DNA of 64,000 bases from Paenibacillus mucilaginosus 3016 (GCF_000250655.1 NC_016935.1:2994001-3058000), one strand, 5' to 3'; shown: positions 16,205 through 25,425, counted from the stretch's first letter. The notes: a model not told the origin generated them from the letters alone. Translations and numbers: made by a program.

Positions 16205-16219
16205 GAGGGAGGCCGTGGG

Positions 16220-16620
16220 ATGGAACGCAAACATACCTTTAATGAAGTGACGCGGGAATATGAACGGTACCGGCCGCGTTATCCGAAGGAGCTGTTCGAA
16301 GAGATTGCGGCATCCAACTCGGTCACGCCCACAAGTCCGATCCTGGAGATCGGCTGCGGAACGGGGCAGGCGACCGGCGGCTTGGTGGAGTCGGGATTCG
16401 ACCGGATCACCTGTATTGAGCTGGGGGAGAAGCTGGCCGCGGCCGTACGGGAGAAGTTCAGGCACAGCCCGAATGTCCAAGTCGTCCATGCGCATTCGAA
16501 GAGTGGCAGGCGAGCACCGCGCGGTACGATCTGGCGGTGTCGGCCACGGCCTTTCACTTCGAACAGCCTCAGGAGCTCGGTTACCGGATGGTGTATGATT
16601 TGCTTCACGAGGGTGGAAGC
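16220..16620 (+). pseudogene. Decayed class I SAM-dependent methyltransferase (5' part)
   Basis: The first ~90 residues are a normal UbiE-like methyltransferase start (FNEVTREYERYRPRYP, then ILEIGCGTGQATGGLVESG), behind a good GGGAGG site. Near 16493 the frame shifts. The continuation EEWQASTARYDLAVSATAFHF and LGYRMVYDLLHEGGSIG is read in another phase. About 16610-16625 homology stops abruptly and a different gene begins. The C-terminal half is missing, so this is not a working enzyme. Confidence 0.8.
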
Positions 16621-17073
16621 ATCGGGCGGATGCGGAAGTACCCATGAACTCACGGAGGACGAGAAAGCGGCTGGGGAGGCTGTACAGGCGGCGGGTTACC
16701 GAATCACCGCTTAACTCGGCGAAGTTCACCGGTACATCCTGGACCGGAGCATGCTGTACGGAAGCACGGAATCCATTCCCTACCGGCAGGCCTGGGAAGT
16801 ACAGAAGGTGGAGCCTGAGCTCTACTTTGGCCAGGAAATCCGGATTGTCGGCTTCATCGTGCGCGATCATCCGCCGGAGCGGATCTACGGTTTGAAGACC
16901 TGTGTGTACCTGATGATAAACGGCGGCAAAGTGATCGGCGGGCATGCTTTCCCGGCGGGTGAAGGGATGGCAGGGGCTTATTATACGTTGGACGGGAAGA
17001 CCTGGAGGAAGTGACGGGATGGACCTACGTGGAGTGGAGCGTGAGGTGGAAGGCGAAGTATGGCGGCGGGTGA
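16618..17073 (+). pseudogene. Decayed secreted lipoprotein gene lacking its signal peptide
   Basis: The reading starts at a lipobox-like ASGGCGSTHELTEDEK fused to the methyltransferase remnant. It is interrupted by TAA (16712-16714) within the domain, resumes in the same frame (LGEVHRYILDRSMLYGST, FIVRDHPPERIYGLKT), then needs a shift near 17000 to finish as LEEVTGWTYVEWSVRWKAKYGGG. The family is one I recall only loosely from Paenibacillus secreted proteins and cannot name. Two lesions plus the lost leader mark it as a pseudogene. Confidence 0.7.
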
Positions 17074-17093
17074 GACAGATAGGAGGGAATGCT

Positions 17094-17468
17094 GTGCCAT
17101 TTTCATTCGAAGGAATCGATCATATTCAATTGGCTGCGCCTGAGGGATGTGAAGAGGAAGCCAGAGGGTTCTATGCCGAACTCTTAGGTTGGCAGGAGAT
17201 TCCCAAGCCGGAGCCGCTGAAGAAGCGGGGAGGGGTATGGTTCCAATGCGGTACGCATCAGGTCCATATCGGTGTGCAGCAGGACTTCCGTCCCGCGCTC
17301 AAAGCGCATCCCGCTTTTGCTGTCAGAGGGCTTGAGGAGCTGCGCGCGCGTCTGGTTCAGATCGGCATTCACGTCATAGACGATGAGATCCGGGCGGAGG
17401 AAGGCATCAGCCGAATCTATGTCAGGGATCCGTTCGGCAACCGGCTGGAGTTCCTGGAACGGCATTAA
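17094..17468 (+). CDS. VOC/glyoxalase-family protein
   Basis: The 124-residue protein is one vicinal-oxygen-chelate module pair: IDHIQLAAPEGCEEEARGFYAELLG at the N-terminus and YVRDPFGNRLEFLE at the C-terminus. His (DHIQ), the second-strand His and the final Glu are candidate metal ligands. The reaction is not predictable. The GTG start at 17094 follows AGGAGGG; the longer frame upstream is part of the lipoprotein remnant. Confidence 0.85.
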   Translation: MPFSFEGIDHIQLAAPEGCEEEARGFYAELLGWQEIPKPEPLKKRGGVWFQCGTHQVHIGVQQDFRPALKAHPAFAVRGLEELRARLVQIGIHVIDDEIRAEEGISRIYVRDPFGNRLEFLERH

Positions 17469-17494
17469 TATACGGTAAAAGATGAGGGTGTGCG

Positions 17495-18190
17495 ATGAGT
17501 ATCCTTTTGTTGAGCAAAGGCATTCTGATCGGCCTGGCCATTGCGGCGCCCGTGGGGCCGATCGGGCTGCTCTGCATCCGGCGGTCGCTGGTCCATGGCC
17601 GGATCTATGGGCTTGTATCGGGGCTTGGCGCCGCTACGGCAGACACGATCTACGGCTTCATCGCCGGATTCGGCCTTACGGCGGTGTCCGGCTTTCTGAC
17701 GGCCCACGCCTTCTGGCTGCAGCTCCTCGGCGGGATCTTCATGTGCTATCTCGGCTGGCGGACCCTGCGCTCCAAGCCGCCGGAGCAATCCGCCGCGGTG
17801 CAGGGAGGAAGCCTGCTGAAGTCGTACTCCTCGATTTTTCTCCTCACGATCACCAATCCCATGACCATTCTGTCCTTCGCAGGCATCTTCGCGGGGCTGG
17901 GTCTTACGGCCGGCTCAAGCGATTGGACCGCTTCTCTCTTCCTGGTTGGGGGCGTCTTCGTAGGATCGGCCCTTTGGTGGCTCCTGCTCAGTACGGGCGT
18001 GGGACTCCTGAGGCACAGGTTGAGCCCGTCTTCCCTGGCATGGATTAACCGCATCTCCGGGTGGATCATCATGGGATTCGGCTTCGCGGCGGTAAGTCTG
18101 GCGGTTCATTCGGCAGTCCTTCGCCTCCAGCGGGACAGTTGGCTTATACTCATACTCTCCATCGCTTGGGCGGGGTCCGTGATTTTATAA
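17495..18190 (+). CDS. LysE/RhtB-family amino-acid exporter
   Basis: The 231-residue membrane protein has about six hydrophobic segments and the family N-terminal signature GLAIAAPVGPIGLLCIRRSL (residues ~12-31), then LLTITNPMTILSFAGIFAG. The family exports amino acids or related solutes. It starts 26 bases after the VOC gene behind GAGGGTG, and is followed within 35 bases by a phosphotransferase gene, so it may head a small operon. Confidence 0.9.
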   Translation: MSILLLSKGILIGLAIAAPVGPIGLLCIRRSLVHGRIYGLVSGLGAATADTIYGFIAGFGLTAVSGFLTAHAFWLQLLGGIFMCYLGWRTLRSKPPEQSAAVQGGSLLKSYSSIFLLTITNPMTILSFAGIFAGLGLTAGSSDWTASLFLVGGVFVGSALWWLLLSTGVGLLRHRLSPSSLAWINRISGWIIMGFGFAAVSLAVHSAVLRLQRDSWLILILSIAWAGSVIL

Positions 18191-18224
18191 TGGGTGTATG
18201 GAAAATCATGGGGAGGACCAATAC

Positions 18225-19082
18225 ATGGCACAGAGAGCAGACGTCCAAGACCTGCTGCAAACACTCCGCCGCACGGGCGTAGTGGACCGTCGCACTTATA
18301 CCCAAGAGCAGCTGAAAGGCACCACCGATGGCGTGGTGTACGAGCTTGCGGTCGCTGGGGAGACGGCCTATATTCTGAAGCTGGACTGTCCGGAGCAAAT
18401 TCGCCAGGTGGAGCGGTTCTACGAGGCGTATGCGGACAGCAGCCTGCTGCCGCGGCTCCTGCAGGCGGACCCGGCGGGCGGCAGCATGGTCTATTCCTAT
18501 GTGCCCGGGACGACGCACATTCACCGGGGGCCCAAGGTCCGTTGGATGATCCGGCTGGTGCAGGAGCTGCTGAATCAGTATCAGGCGTATCCTGGCATCG
18601 GAGGATGGGGGCGGCTTGAGGCGCCGCGGGAATCCTGGCGCGCCTTTCAAGAGCGGAGTGCGGAGGATGCGTCCCACATCTTGGCCGGCGTCCTGCCTGC
18701 TGAGGCTCACGCAAGGATCAGGGGACTGATCGGCCGGATTTCCGATGCGGGGGAGCCTTATCTGCTGCACGGAGATACCGGCATTCATAATTTTGTATTT
18801 CATCACCGGGAGCTGAGCGGCGTGATCGATCCTTCGCCGATGACCGGTCCGGTGCTGTATGATTTTACATACGCGTTCTGCTCATCCCCAGACGACTTGA
18901 ATCTGGATACCCTCCTCGCCGCCTATGACATGCTCGATCCCAAGCCGGTAGACCGGACCAGACTGATGGAGGAAACGTTCTTCCAGCTCTACTGCCGTAT
19001 CGCCATCTGTGTCCGAGTGCACCCGCAGGATCTGGAAGGCTATCTGCAGGTCTGGCCGTATTGGCGGGACCTGATCTCCTGA
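18225..19082 (+). CDS. Aminoglycoside phosphotransferase-family kinase
   Basis: The 285-residue protein has an APH/choline-kinase fold: an N-lobe with ILKLDCPEQIRQVERFY, the catalytic Brenner motif YLLHGDTGIHNFVF (HGDxxxxN, near residue 185) and metal-binding VIDPSPMTGPVLYDF. The ATG at 18225 follows GGGGAGGA; an earlier ATG at 18198 lacks a site. Substrate is unknown; such genes in soil Bacilli range from resistance enzymes to metabolite kinases. Confidence 0.85.
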   Translation: MAQRADVQDLLQTLRRTGVVDRRTYTQEQLKGTTDGVVYELAVAGETAYILKLDCPEQIRQVERFYEAYADSSLLPRLLQADPAGGSMVYSYVPGTTHIHRGPKVRWMIRLVQELLNQYQAYPGIGGWGRLEAPRESWRAFQERSAEDASHILAGVLPAEAHARIRGLIGRISDAGEPYLLHGDTGIHNFVFHHRELSGVIDPSPMTGPVLYDFTYAFCSSPDDLNLDTLLAAYDMLDPKPVDRTRLMEETFFQLYCRIAICVRVHPQDLEGYLQVWPYWRDLIS

Positions 19083-19106
19083 CGGTACGATGAGAGGGTG
19101 GGACAT

Positions 19107-19607
19107 ATGGAGCCGGCAAAAGAATTCGAGATCACAGTGCGGCGGCCAACGGTGGCGGAGCACCAGATGCTGTGGCAGGCCGCCGGGTGGGGGACGGTCG
19201 ACTCCCGGATGGCGGAAGCGTCACTCGCCCGTTCCGTGCACGCTGTGGTGGCCGAGGCGGAAGGCCGCGTAGTGGGCATGGGCCGCATCGTCGGCGATGG
19301 CGTGATGTACTTTTATATCCAGGACGTGGCTGTCCTGCCCGGGTACCGGGAGCGGGGAGTCGGCAGGGCGATCATGGAGCGGCTGCTGGCGTATATCCGG
19401 GCGAACAGGTATGAGCAGGGGCTCGCCTTCGTCGGGCTGTTTGCGTCCCCGGGCAAGGAAGGGTTCTACGAACGGTTCGGCTTCCGGGATCACTCCCCCG
19501 GCATGACCGGTATGTTCCTGGTGATGGAAGACGCTGCGCCTGCTCGCGAGGATAGAGAGACAGGGGGCAGCGGAGAAGAGAACAGCGAAGGGAGGGAGAG
19601 CCCATGA
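19107..19607 (+). CDS. GNAT-family N-acetyltransferase
   Basis: The 166-residue protein shows the acetyl-CoA motif A: IQDVAVLPGYRERGVGRAIMERLLAYI (about residues 68-94), followed by a conserved GFYERFGF near 122-129. The last ~25 residues are charged and disordered. It starts 24 bases after the phosphotransferase and overlaps the kinase gene downstream by four bases (ATGA), so the three are one translational unit. The acceptor is unknown. Confidence 0.9.
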   Translation: MEPAKEFEITVRRPTVAEHQMLWQAAGWGTVDSRMAEASLARSVHAVVAEAEGRVVGMGRIVGDGVMYFYIQDVAVLPGYRERGVGRAIMERLLAYIRANRYEQGLAFVGLFASPGKEGFYERFGFRDHSPGMTGMFLVMEDAAPAREDRETGGSGEENSEGRESP

Positions 19608-20128
19608 CGGGTGAATCCAAGACGCCGCTGTTTATCGTTACGGGAGCAAGCGGCTCGGGGAAAACAACGGTCATTCCGGAGCTCCGGAGAATCCTGCCGG
19701 ACATGGCTGTATTCGATATCGACGACATTCTTCCGTTTGCCGGGGAGGATTGGCACAGCATCCGGAATATCTGGTTTCGTGTGGCCAGAGGCCTTGCCGA
19801 AAGCGGCAGAATGACGGTGATCTGCGGGACCGTCATGCCGTGGGATGCCGAGCAGTGTGAGGATTATCCTTATTTTGCGAACGTGTACTATTTGAATCTG
19901 CATTGTGACGAAGAAAGCCGGGAAGCCCGATTGCGGGCAAGGAGCTGGCCCGAGGAGAGGATTGCGGAGCATCTGAAGTTTGCCGGGTGGCTGCTGGACA
20001 ATGCGGATCAAGCCTATACGCCGCCCATGCCTACCCTGGATACGTCCGAGACTGTCCCAGCCGAGGTGGCTCTTGGAATACGAGAGTGGATACACAGCCA
20101 TGCCGGCCGTGGTTCGATGAAGGGATGA
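19604..20128 (+). CDS. P-loop nucleoside/shikimate-kinase-like ATPase
   Basis: The 174-residue protein has a Walker A GASGSGKTTV (residues ~14-23), a Walker-B-like VFDIDDILPF, and a lid region with RLRARSWPEERIAEH. The size fits small-molecule kinases of the gluconate/adenylate group, but the acceptor is not recognisable. Its ATG overlaps the GNAT stop. Together with the phosphotransferase and acetyltransferase it forms a small-molecule-modification operon. Confidence 0.8.
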   Translation: MTGESKTPLFIVTGASGSGKTTVIPELRRILPDMAVFDIDDILPFAGEDWHSIRNIWFRVARGLAESGRMTVICGTVMPWDAEQCEDYPYFANVYYLNLHCDEESREARLRARSWPEERIAEHLKFAGWLLDNADQAYTPPMPTLDTSETVPAEVALGIREWIHSHAGRGSMKG

Positions 20129-20689
20129 ACGAAGTGGAGCAAGAGGTGAAAGAGATATTCAATGATTCCATCCTGCAGGCCGGAGCAGTTCCCTGCATTC
20201 TGCGATTCACCCCCAGCATTGTATGAGTGTCGGGTGTCATCAACATCCTAAGGAGGACTATTCGTGAAGCTGACAAGCTACCGGGCAGCCTAGCCTGCTG
20301 CTCTACTATGAACAACCTGCAGACGATACACTCGCGCACTTTTTCAAATAGAGGAACCAGGATGCCTTATTGGGGACATTCGTGTGATATCTCAAACCAT
20401 AACGGAACTCAGATTCGTTATTGGCAGGCAATTCATCACAATGCGGCTTTATTCATCGAGATAGCGAATCTCAGTTCCTCTATATTCAAATTCATCCATT
20501 CCATGAGGAAGATAACGCATCGGAGTTCCCTTATTTCCGTTTCACACTAGAGTGCTCCTCTGTTTTTACCGACTGCCGCCTCCAGGGGCGGCTTTTCAGC
20601 ATACTGCACGAGAGGTGTTATTAACCGGAAGTTTCGGTGTAATGATTGAAGAACTGTAAAATCATTGCAGCGGAAGGGGCGGACAGGCC
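20129..20689. other. Gene-free region holding repeat element copy B
   Basis: Apart from the repeat element at 20346-20537 I see no gene. Short frames are created by the repeats. Confidence 0.7.
20346..20537. repeat. Dispersed ~191-bp hairpin-unit element, copy B
   Basis: Forward units begin at 20346 (AGAGGAACCAGGATGCC) and 20399; inverted units at 20461 and 20512. Spacings are 53, 62 and 51 bases, matching copies A and C. Unit 2 is closed by perfect arms ATAACG/CGTTAT around GAACTCAGATT, which shows each unit is itself a hairpin. Confidence 0.85.
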
Positions 20690-21457
20690 ATGAAATTGTC
20701 CTTCAATACGGAGACGCTGTTTCCGGGGAAGAGCATCTACGAGAGCATGAGAGTGCTGAACCAGAACGGGCTGAAAGCCATCGAATTCTGGTCCTGGCAC
20801 GATAAAGATCTGAGGCAGATCAAGGAAGCGAAGGATGAGTACGGCATGGAGGTCGCTTCCATTGTCGTCAAGCTGGAAAGCCTGGTCGATCCTTCCCGCA
20901 GAGAGCAGGCCGTCGAAGCGGTCAAACCATCGTGCGAGGCGGCCAAGTATCTCGACTGCAGGACGATGGTCCATACGGTCGGCTTCGAGGTCGAGGGGCT
21001 GTCCCGTGAGGAGATGCATAACAGCCTGGTTGAGGGTCTTCACGCCTGCATCCCCGTACTGGAAGCATACGGGATCACCACGGCAATCGAACCGCTGAAT
21101 ACGAAGGTGGATCTGGAGCTCAGCGGCTACTACCTGACCACCTCCGAGGAGGCGTTCGAGATCGTCAAGAAGATCAACCATCCGCTCGTCAAGGTATGCT
21201 ATGACATGTACCATGTGCAGATCATGGAAGGCCATGTGATCTCGCGGATGCAGAATCATATCCATCACATCGGCCACATCCAGGCAGCCGGCAATCCCGG
21301 AAGGCACGAGCTGTATATCGGGGAGATGAATTACGACAACATTTTCGATGCGATCAAGCAGATGGATTATCAGGGGTATGTAGGGATCGAATACTTCCCG
21401 ATCCACGATCCGGTGGCGGATCTCAGGCAGCTTCATGCGAAGCATCACACCGGCTAA
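20690..21457 (+). CDS. Hydroxypyruvate isomerase-like TIM-barrel protein
   Basis: The 255-residue protein belongs to the xylose-isomerase-like AP-endonuclease-2 superfamily. TAIEPLNTKVDLELSGYYL (residues ~123-141), CYDMYHVQIMEGHV (~171-184) and the late GYVGIEYFP carry the expected metal-binding Glu, Asp/His and Glu residues of the Hyi group. It likely isomerises a hydroxy-aldehyde or a sugar-derived keto acid. The ribosome site GGAAGGGGCGG is weak and distant. It is monocistronic and followed by a terminator. Confidence 0.85.
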   Translation: MKLSFNTETLFPGKSIYESMRVLNQNGLKAIEFWSWHDKDLRQIKEAKDEYGMEVASIVVKLESLVDPSRREQAVEAVKPSCEAAKYLDCRTMVHTVGFEVEGLSREEMHNSLVEGLHACIPVLEAYGITTAIEPLNTKVDLELSGYYLTTSEEAFEIVKKINHPLVKVCYDMYHVQIMEGHVISRMQNHIHHIGHIQAAGNPGRHELYIGEMNYDNIFDAIKQMDYQGYVGIEYFPIHDPVADLRQLHAKHHTG

Positions 21458-21533
21458 GGGAGTAGAGCCTTGCCATCCGGGCAGGCTTAGTGATCCACAG
21501 AAGCCAATTGCCCTCTGCGGAAACGGGAAAAAC

Positions 21534-21567
21534 AAAACCCTGCGACCTCTCCGGTCAGCAGGGTTTT
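21534..21567. terminator. Bidirectional terminator between convergent genes
   Basis: AAAACCCTGC (21534-21543) and GCAGGGTTTT (21558-21567) are perfectly complementary, with A and T tracts serving both strands. Confidence 0.9.
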
Positions 21568-21582
21568 TCATAATCATACGCT

Positions 21583-23139
21583 CTAGAATACCTTCGTCGT
21601 CCAGGACTCGCAGTTCCACGTATCCGTCACGACATCGCGGTAGAATTCCGGTTCGTGGGAGATGAGCAGGATGCTGCCTTTGTACGCCTTGAGGGCGCGC
21701 TTCAGCTCATCCTTCGCATCCACGTCCAGGTGGTTCGTGGGCTCGTCAAGCACGAGAAGGTTCGTCTCGCGGTTGATCAGCTTGCAGAGGCGGACCTTGG
21801 CTTTCTCGCCGCCGCTCAGCACGGCGATCTTGCTCTCGATGTGCTTCGTCGTCAGGCCGCACTTAGCCAGCGCCGCGCGCACCTCGAACTGCGTGAAGGA
21901 AGAGAACTCGTTCCAGATTTCCTCGATGCAGGTGTTATAATTGGCATCCTTCGCTTCCTGCTCGAAGTAGCCGATGTCGAGATTGTCGCCGAGCCGGACC
22001 GAGCCGGATACCGCCTGAATCTCGCCGAGGATGCTGCGCAGGAGCGTCGTTTTCCCAATCCCGTTCGCACCGACGAGGGCGATCTTCTGCCCGCGTTCCA
22101 TGCGCAGGTCAAGCGGGCGGGACAGGGGGCTGTCATAGCCGATAACGAGCTGCGACGTCTCGAAGATGAGCTTGCCGGACGTTCTCGCCTCCTTGAAGTT
22201 GAACTGCGGCTTCGGCTTCTCCTTCGCAAGCTCGATGACATCCATCTTGTCGAGCTTCTTCTGACGGGACATCGCCATGTTCCGGGTAGCCACGCTTGCC
22301 TTGTTGCGGGCCACGAAGTCCTTAAGATCCGCAATCTCCTGCTGCTGGCGCTTGTAGGCGGACTCCAGCTGCTGCTTTTTCATCTCATAGACCGACTGGA
22401 AATGATCGTAGTCGCCGACGTAGCGGTTCAGCTCCTGATTCTCCATATGATAGATGAGGTTGATGACGCTGTTCAGGAACGGGATATCGTGGGAGATAAG
22501 GATGAAGGCATTCTCGTATTCCTGCAGGTACCGCTTCAGCCATTCGATGTGCTGTTCGTCGAGATAGTTCGTCGGTTCGTCGAGGAGCAGGATGTCCGGC
22601 TTCTCGAGCAGCAGCTTCGCCAGCAGCACCTTCGTCCGCTGCCCGCCGCTGAGGTCGTTGACGTCCTTGTCGAGTCCGATATCGGTCAGCCCGAGACCGC
22701 GGGCGGTTTCTTCGATCTTCGCGTCGATCATATAGAAATCCTGGTCGGTCAGCGTATCCTGGATCACGCCGACTTCCTCGAGCAGCTGCTCGAGCTCCTC
22801 CGGAGAGACCTCGCCCATCTTGGCGTACATGTCATTCATCTCCTGCTCCATATCGAACAGGTATTGGAACGCGCCCTTGAGCACGTCGCGGATCGTCATG
22901 CCCTTGTTCAGCACAGCGTGCTGGTCGAGATAGCCGACGCGCATGCGCTTGGACCACTCCACCTTGCCGTCGTCCGGCTGCAGCTTGCCGGTGATGATGT
23001 TCATGAAGGTTGATTTGCCTTCGCCGTTGGCGCCGATCAGTCCGATGTGCTCGCCTTTGAGCAGGCGGAAAGATACGTTATTGAAGATCGCGCGGTCCCC
23101 AAAGCCGTGGCTCAGTCGTTCTACGTTAAGTATGCTCAT
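21583..23139 (-). CDS. ABC-F family ATPase (YkpA/YbiT type)
   Basis: The 518-residue soluble protein has two ABC domains and no membrane segment. Walker A motifs are GANGEGKST and GANGIGKTT, signatures LSGGQRTKV and LSGGEKAKV, and both Walker B regions end in the ABC-F DEPTNxLD. The interdomain linker (~245-315) is charged and helical. ABC-F proteins act on the ribosome; this subtype is usually housekeeping rather than antibiotic resistance. The start follows AAAAGGTG. It lies alone between terminator-bounded genes. Confidence 0.93.
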   Translation of the reverse strand: MSILNVERLSHGFGDRAIFNNVSFRLLKGEHIGLIGANGEGKSTFMNIITGKLQPDDGKVEWSKRMRVGYLDQHAVLNKGMTIRDVLKGAFQYLFDMEQEMNDMYAKMGEVSPEELEQLLEEVGVIQDTLTDQDFYMIDAKIEETARGLGLTDIGLDKDVNDLSGGQRTKVLLAKLLLEKPDILLLDEPTNYLDEQHIEWLKRYLQEYENAFILISHDIPFLNSVINLIYHMENQELNRYVGDYDHFQSVYEMKKQQLESAYKRQQQEIADLKDFVARNKASVATRNMAMSRQKKLDKMDVIELAKEKPKPQFNFKEARTSGKLIFETSQLVIGYDSPLSRPLDLRMERGQKIALVGANGIGKTTLLRSILGEIQAVSGSVRLGDNLDIGYFEQEAKDANYNTCIEEIWNEFSSFTQFEVRAALAKCGLTTKHIESKIAVLSGGEKAKVRLCKLINRETNLLVLDEPTNHLDVDAKDELKRALKAYKGSILLISHEPEFYRDVVTDTWNCESWTTKVF

Positions 23140-23350
23140 TGAGTGACACCTTTTCTTTTAGTCTTCATTCTTTCCCTATTATATGCGCAGGGGGCGAACA
23201 ACTCAATGTGGAGACTTTGGTTATTATTGAAAAATTCCGTACAAGACGGGGACCGCGGCCCATAACATAAGGGACAACCGCAGCGGAAGAGGCAGGAGGA
23301 CCGTGACCGGTTGGACATCGGGGCAAGCTTGGTGAGATTTTATTTTGAAA

Positions 23351-23374
23351 AAAGGAGGGGGCCCAGCGGCCCCC
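23351..23374 (-). terminator. Intrinsic terminator of the MBL-fold gene
   Basis: On the minus strand GGGGGCC pairs with GGCCCCC and is followed by TCCTTTTTT. Confidence 0.75.
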
Positions 23375-23405
23375 GGTGCTCCGGCCCACCAGGCCGGATC
23401 TGCGG

Positions 23406-24146
23406 TCAGACCTCGAGCATCTCGCCGGGCCTCAGCAGGTTCAGGTTCACTCTGCCTGCCGCGGCGGCTTCGAGCCGTGCCGCAATGTCCGGCGTCTCCC
23501 GGTAGATCGGGGGATGGTGAATCGCCCCGTAGTGGATGGGGATGAGGACGCCGGCTTGGAGCACGGCCGCCGCCGAGACGGCCTGCTCGGGCGTCAGGCA
23601 GATCGGCTGGCCGCTCGGAATGCGGCCGGGAAGCTCCAGCACGGCGCCGTTGACCGGAAGGCAGGCGGCGTCGAACGGGCCGTGAGCTGCGGCGATGGAC
23701 CACCAATAGCCGTGCCACAGCGTGTCGCCGCAGTGAATCGCTCTGCGTCCTCCGGCTTCGACGATCCAGGCGACCTGCGGATCACCCACGCCGTCTACCG
23801 AGAGGGCTGCGGTTGCGGTAACATCGCCGCCAAGCTCGTAAGCGGCGCCGATGCGGCTGCCCGTGACTCGACGGAGTCCGGCCGCCCGCGCGGCCTCCAC
23901 GCCCTGCTCCGGGACATAGACGGGAATGTCGGGACCATAGGCGGCGATAATCGCTTCGGGATCGAAGTGATCCTCATGCATATGCGTCACAAGCACGGCG
24001 TCCGTACGGCCGAAGGTCTCGAGCGGAAACATCGGCTCCTTGGAGCCGCCGAACTTCGCCGGAATGCGTGTCACGGCATCGATGACAACGGAAGTGTCTC
24101 CGGCTTCGATCCGGATACCCGCCCAGGGGAAGCGCTGGATTCTCAT
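23406..24146 (-). CDS. UlaG-like metallo-beta-lactamase-fold hydrolase
   Basis: The 246-residue protein keeps the metal-site pattern of the MBL fold: VLVTHMHEDHFDPEAI (HxHxDH, residues ~53-68), CGDTLWHG and IPIHYGAIHH. It resembles the small UlaG-like group rather than true beta-lactamases. It is cytosolic with no signal peptide. A good promoter lies about 60 bases upstream and its own terminator follows, so it is a single-gene unit. Substrate unknown. Confidence 0.85.
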   Translation of the reverse strand: MRIQRFPWAGIRIEAGDTSVVIDAVTRIPAKFGGSKEPMFPLETFGRTDAVLVTHMHEDHFDPEAIIAAYGPDIPVYVPEQGVEAARAAGLRRVTGSRIGAAYELGGDVTATAALSVDGVGDPQVAWIVEAGGRRAIHCGDTLWHGYWWSIAAAHGPFDAACLPVNGAVLELPGRIPSGQPICLTPEQAVSAAAVLQAGVLIPIHYGAIHHPPIYRETPDIAARLEAAAAGRVNLNLLRPGEMLEV

Positions 24147-24205
24147 GATTCCTCATCCTTTCGTTAGTAACCTTCAAAATTTAATTATGACGGTTATTCG
24201 AGATC

Positions 24206-24234
24206 ATCATAACAGAGTAAACATAACCTGTAAA
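24206..24234 (-). promoter_or_regulatory. Sigma-A promoter of the MBL-fold gene
   Basis: On the minus strand TTTACA and TATGAT are separated by exactly 17 bases, ending about 60 bases before the ATG. Confidence 0.7.
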
Positions 24235-24352
24235 TAATTATTTTGATGGTTAGTTGTATTTGGGCAAGGTACGGGATCACAGCGGCGTTCCAGGTCACCA
24301 GTGAGCTTGGGGGAACAAGCCACTAAGTGGGGAAAGGGGAAGGATGGCAGCG

Positions 24353-24384
24353 CAAAAAGCCCCGCCATCCTTAAGGGGACGGGG
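24353..24384 (-). terminator. Intrinsic terminator of the EamA gene
   Basis: On the minus strand CCCCGTC pairs with GGCGGGG (one wobble), followed by CTTTTT, about 90 bases past the stop codon. Confidence 0.6.
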
Positions 24385-24476
24385 GGCCCTACGGGTTGAT
24401 TATCCATGATGCTTCTCTGCGCCTGCGGGTAGATCGGCTGCACGCCGTCACCAGCCGGGTGGGGCGGCCTGCCGCG

Positions 24477-25376
24477 TTATGCGGTGGGTACGCCGGGGGC
24501 CATGGGGGCCGGGGCTTTGGCCTTCTTCTTGAGCGTGGCGAGAATCACGCCGCCGACGATTAGGACCGAGCCGGCCAGCTGCACGGCGGTCACCGGCGTG
24601 CCGAGGAAGGCGAAGCCGACGATCATGGCCACGAAGGGCTGCAGGTTCAGGAACACGGACGCTTTGCCCGCGCCGACCCGGCGCAGCTGCGTGTTCCAGA
24701 CGAGCCCGCATATGCCCTGCATGACGATGGCCGTCACGATAAGCAGCGCCCAGGCCCACAGGTGGGAACTGCTGCCCTGCAGCGGCTCCTTGATCAAGGC
24801 TGCCGGGATCACCATACCGGAGCCGATAACGGTCGAATAGACCGTGGCGATGAAGGGCTCGATACGCTCGGTGAGCCTGCGCATCATGATGATCGAGGCG
24901 GCGAAGGTCAGCATGGCGATGCCGATGTAGACCAGCCCCCGGGACAGCGCCAGTCCCCCGGACTGTCCGACCACAAGGAAGATGCCCGCAATGGCGAGCA
25001 CGGACCCCGCTGCCATACGCAGCGTGAAGGTCTCCTTCAGGAAAAGCGCGGCGAGCAAGGCGGTAGTGATCGGGGCGAGCGACAGGACGAGCGAGGCGGT
25101 CGTGGCGCTGACGGTCTGCAGGCCGGTGAAGAAGGCGGCCTGGTTCACCAGCGTGCCGATGAAGCCGAGCGGAACGAGCAGCAGGTAATCCCGGCGGGAG
25201 AGGCGCTGCAGCCGTTTCGTGCTCCACGCATAGCCCAGCAGGAACAGCGAGGTGGCGGTGAGCCGGAAGGCCGACAGCAGCAGGGGCGGGAACTCGTGAA
25301 CAAGCATCGAACCGAAGACGAAGTTGCTGCCCCAGCAGGTGACGCAGAATAACAAGAGCAGATAGGAGCGCATCAT
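24477..25376 (-). CDS. EamA-family (DMT) transporter
   Basis: The 299-residue protein has ten predicted membrane segments in two EamA repeats, the first with FCVTCWGSNFVFGSML and the second with VYIGIAMLTFAASIIMMRRL. The family exports amino acids, nucleobase-like compounds or other metabolites. The start at 25376 (an ATGATG pair) follows AAAGGAGAA. It is divergent from a MerR regulator 158 bases away, which is likely to control it. Confidence 0.9.
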   Translation of the reverse strand: MMRSYLLLLFCVTCWGSNFVFGSMLVHEFPPLLLSAFRLTATSLFLLGYAWSTKRLQRLSRRDYLLLVPLGFIGTLVNQAAFFTGLQTVSATTASLVLSLAPITTALLAALFLKETFTLRMAAGSVLAIAGIFLVVGQSGGLALSRGLVYIGIAMLTFAASIIMMRRLTERIEPFIATVYSTVIGSGMVIPAALIKEPLQGSSSHLWAWALLIVTAIVMQGICGLVWNTQLRRVGAGKASVFLNLQPFVAMIVGFAFLGTPVTAVQLAGSVLIVGGVILATLKKKAKAPAPMAPGVPTA

Positions 25377-25406
25377 GGGAGGGTTCTCCTTTTACAACTA
25401 AGAATG

Positions 25407-25425
25407 ATCGTGCTAAAATCGTGCT
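25407..25425. promoter_or_regulatory. Direct repeat in the EamA-MerR intergenic region
   Basis: ATCGTGCT occurs twice, 11 bases apart (25407-25414 and 25418-25425), in the 158-base divergent intergenic region. One-turn spacing suggests a protein site, but MerR sites are usually inverted, so the binder is unclear. Confidence 0.35.

Larger units (their letters stand above)
24147..24476. other. Intergenic region with promoter and terminator
   Basis: This 330-base stretch holds the promoter of the MBL gene near its right-hand neighbour's terminator; no gene is seen. The left part is AT-rich. Confidence 0.6.

Noticed and set aside
21655-23013. 452-residue plus-strand frame opposite the ABC-F gene
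   Set aside because: Antisense shadow of a highly conserved ATPase.
23160-23340. Possible gene upstream of the ABC-F gene
   Set aside because: Short frames without ribosome site in a GC-mixed intergenic stretch.
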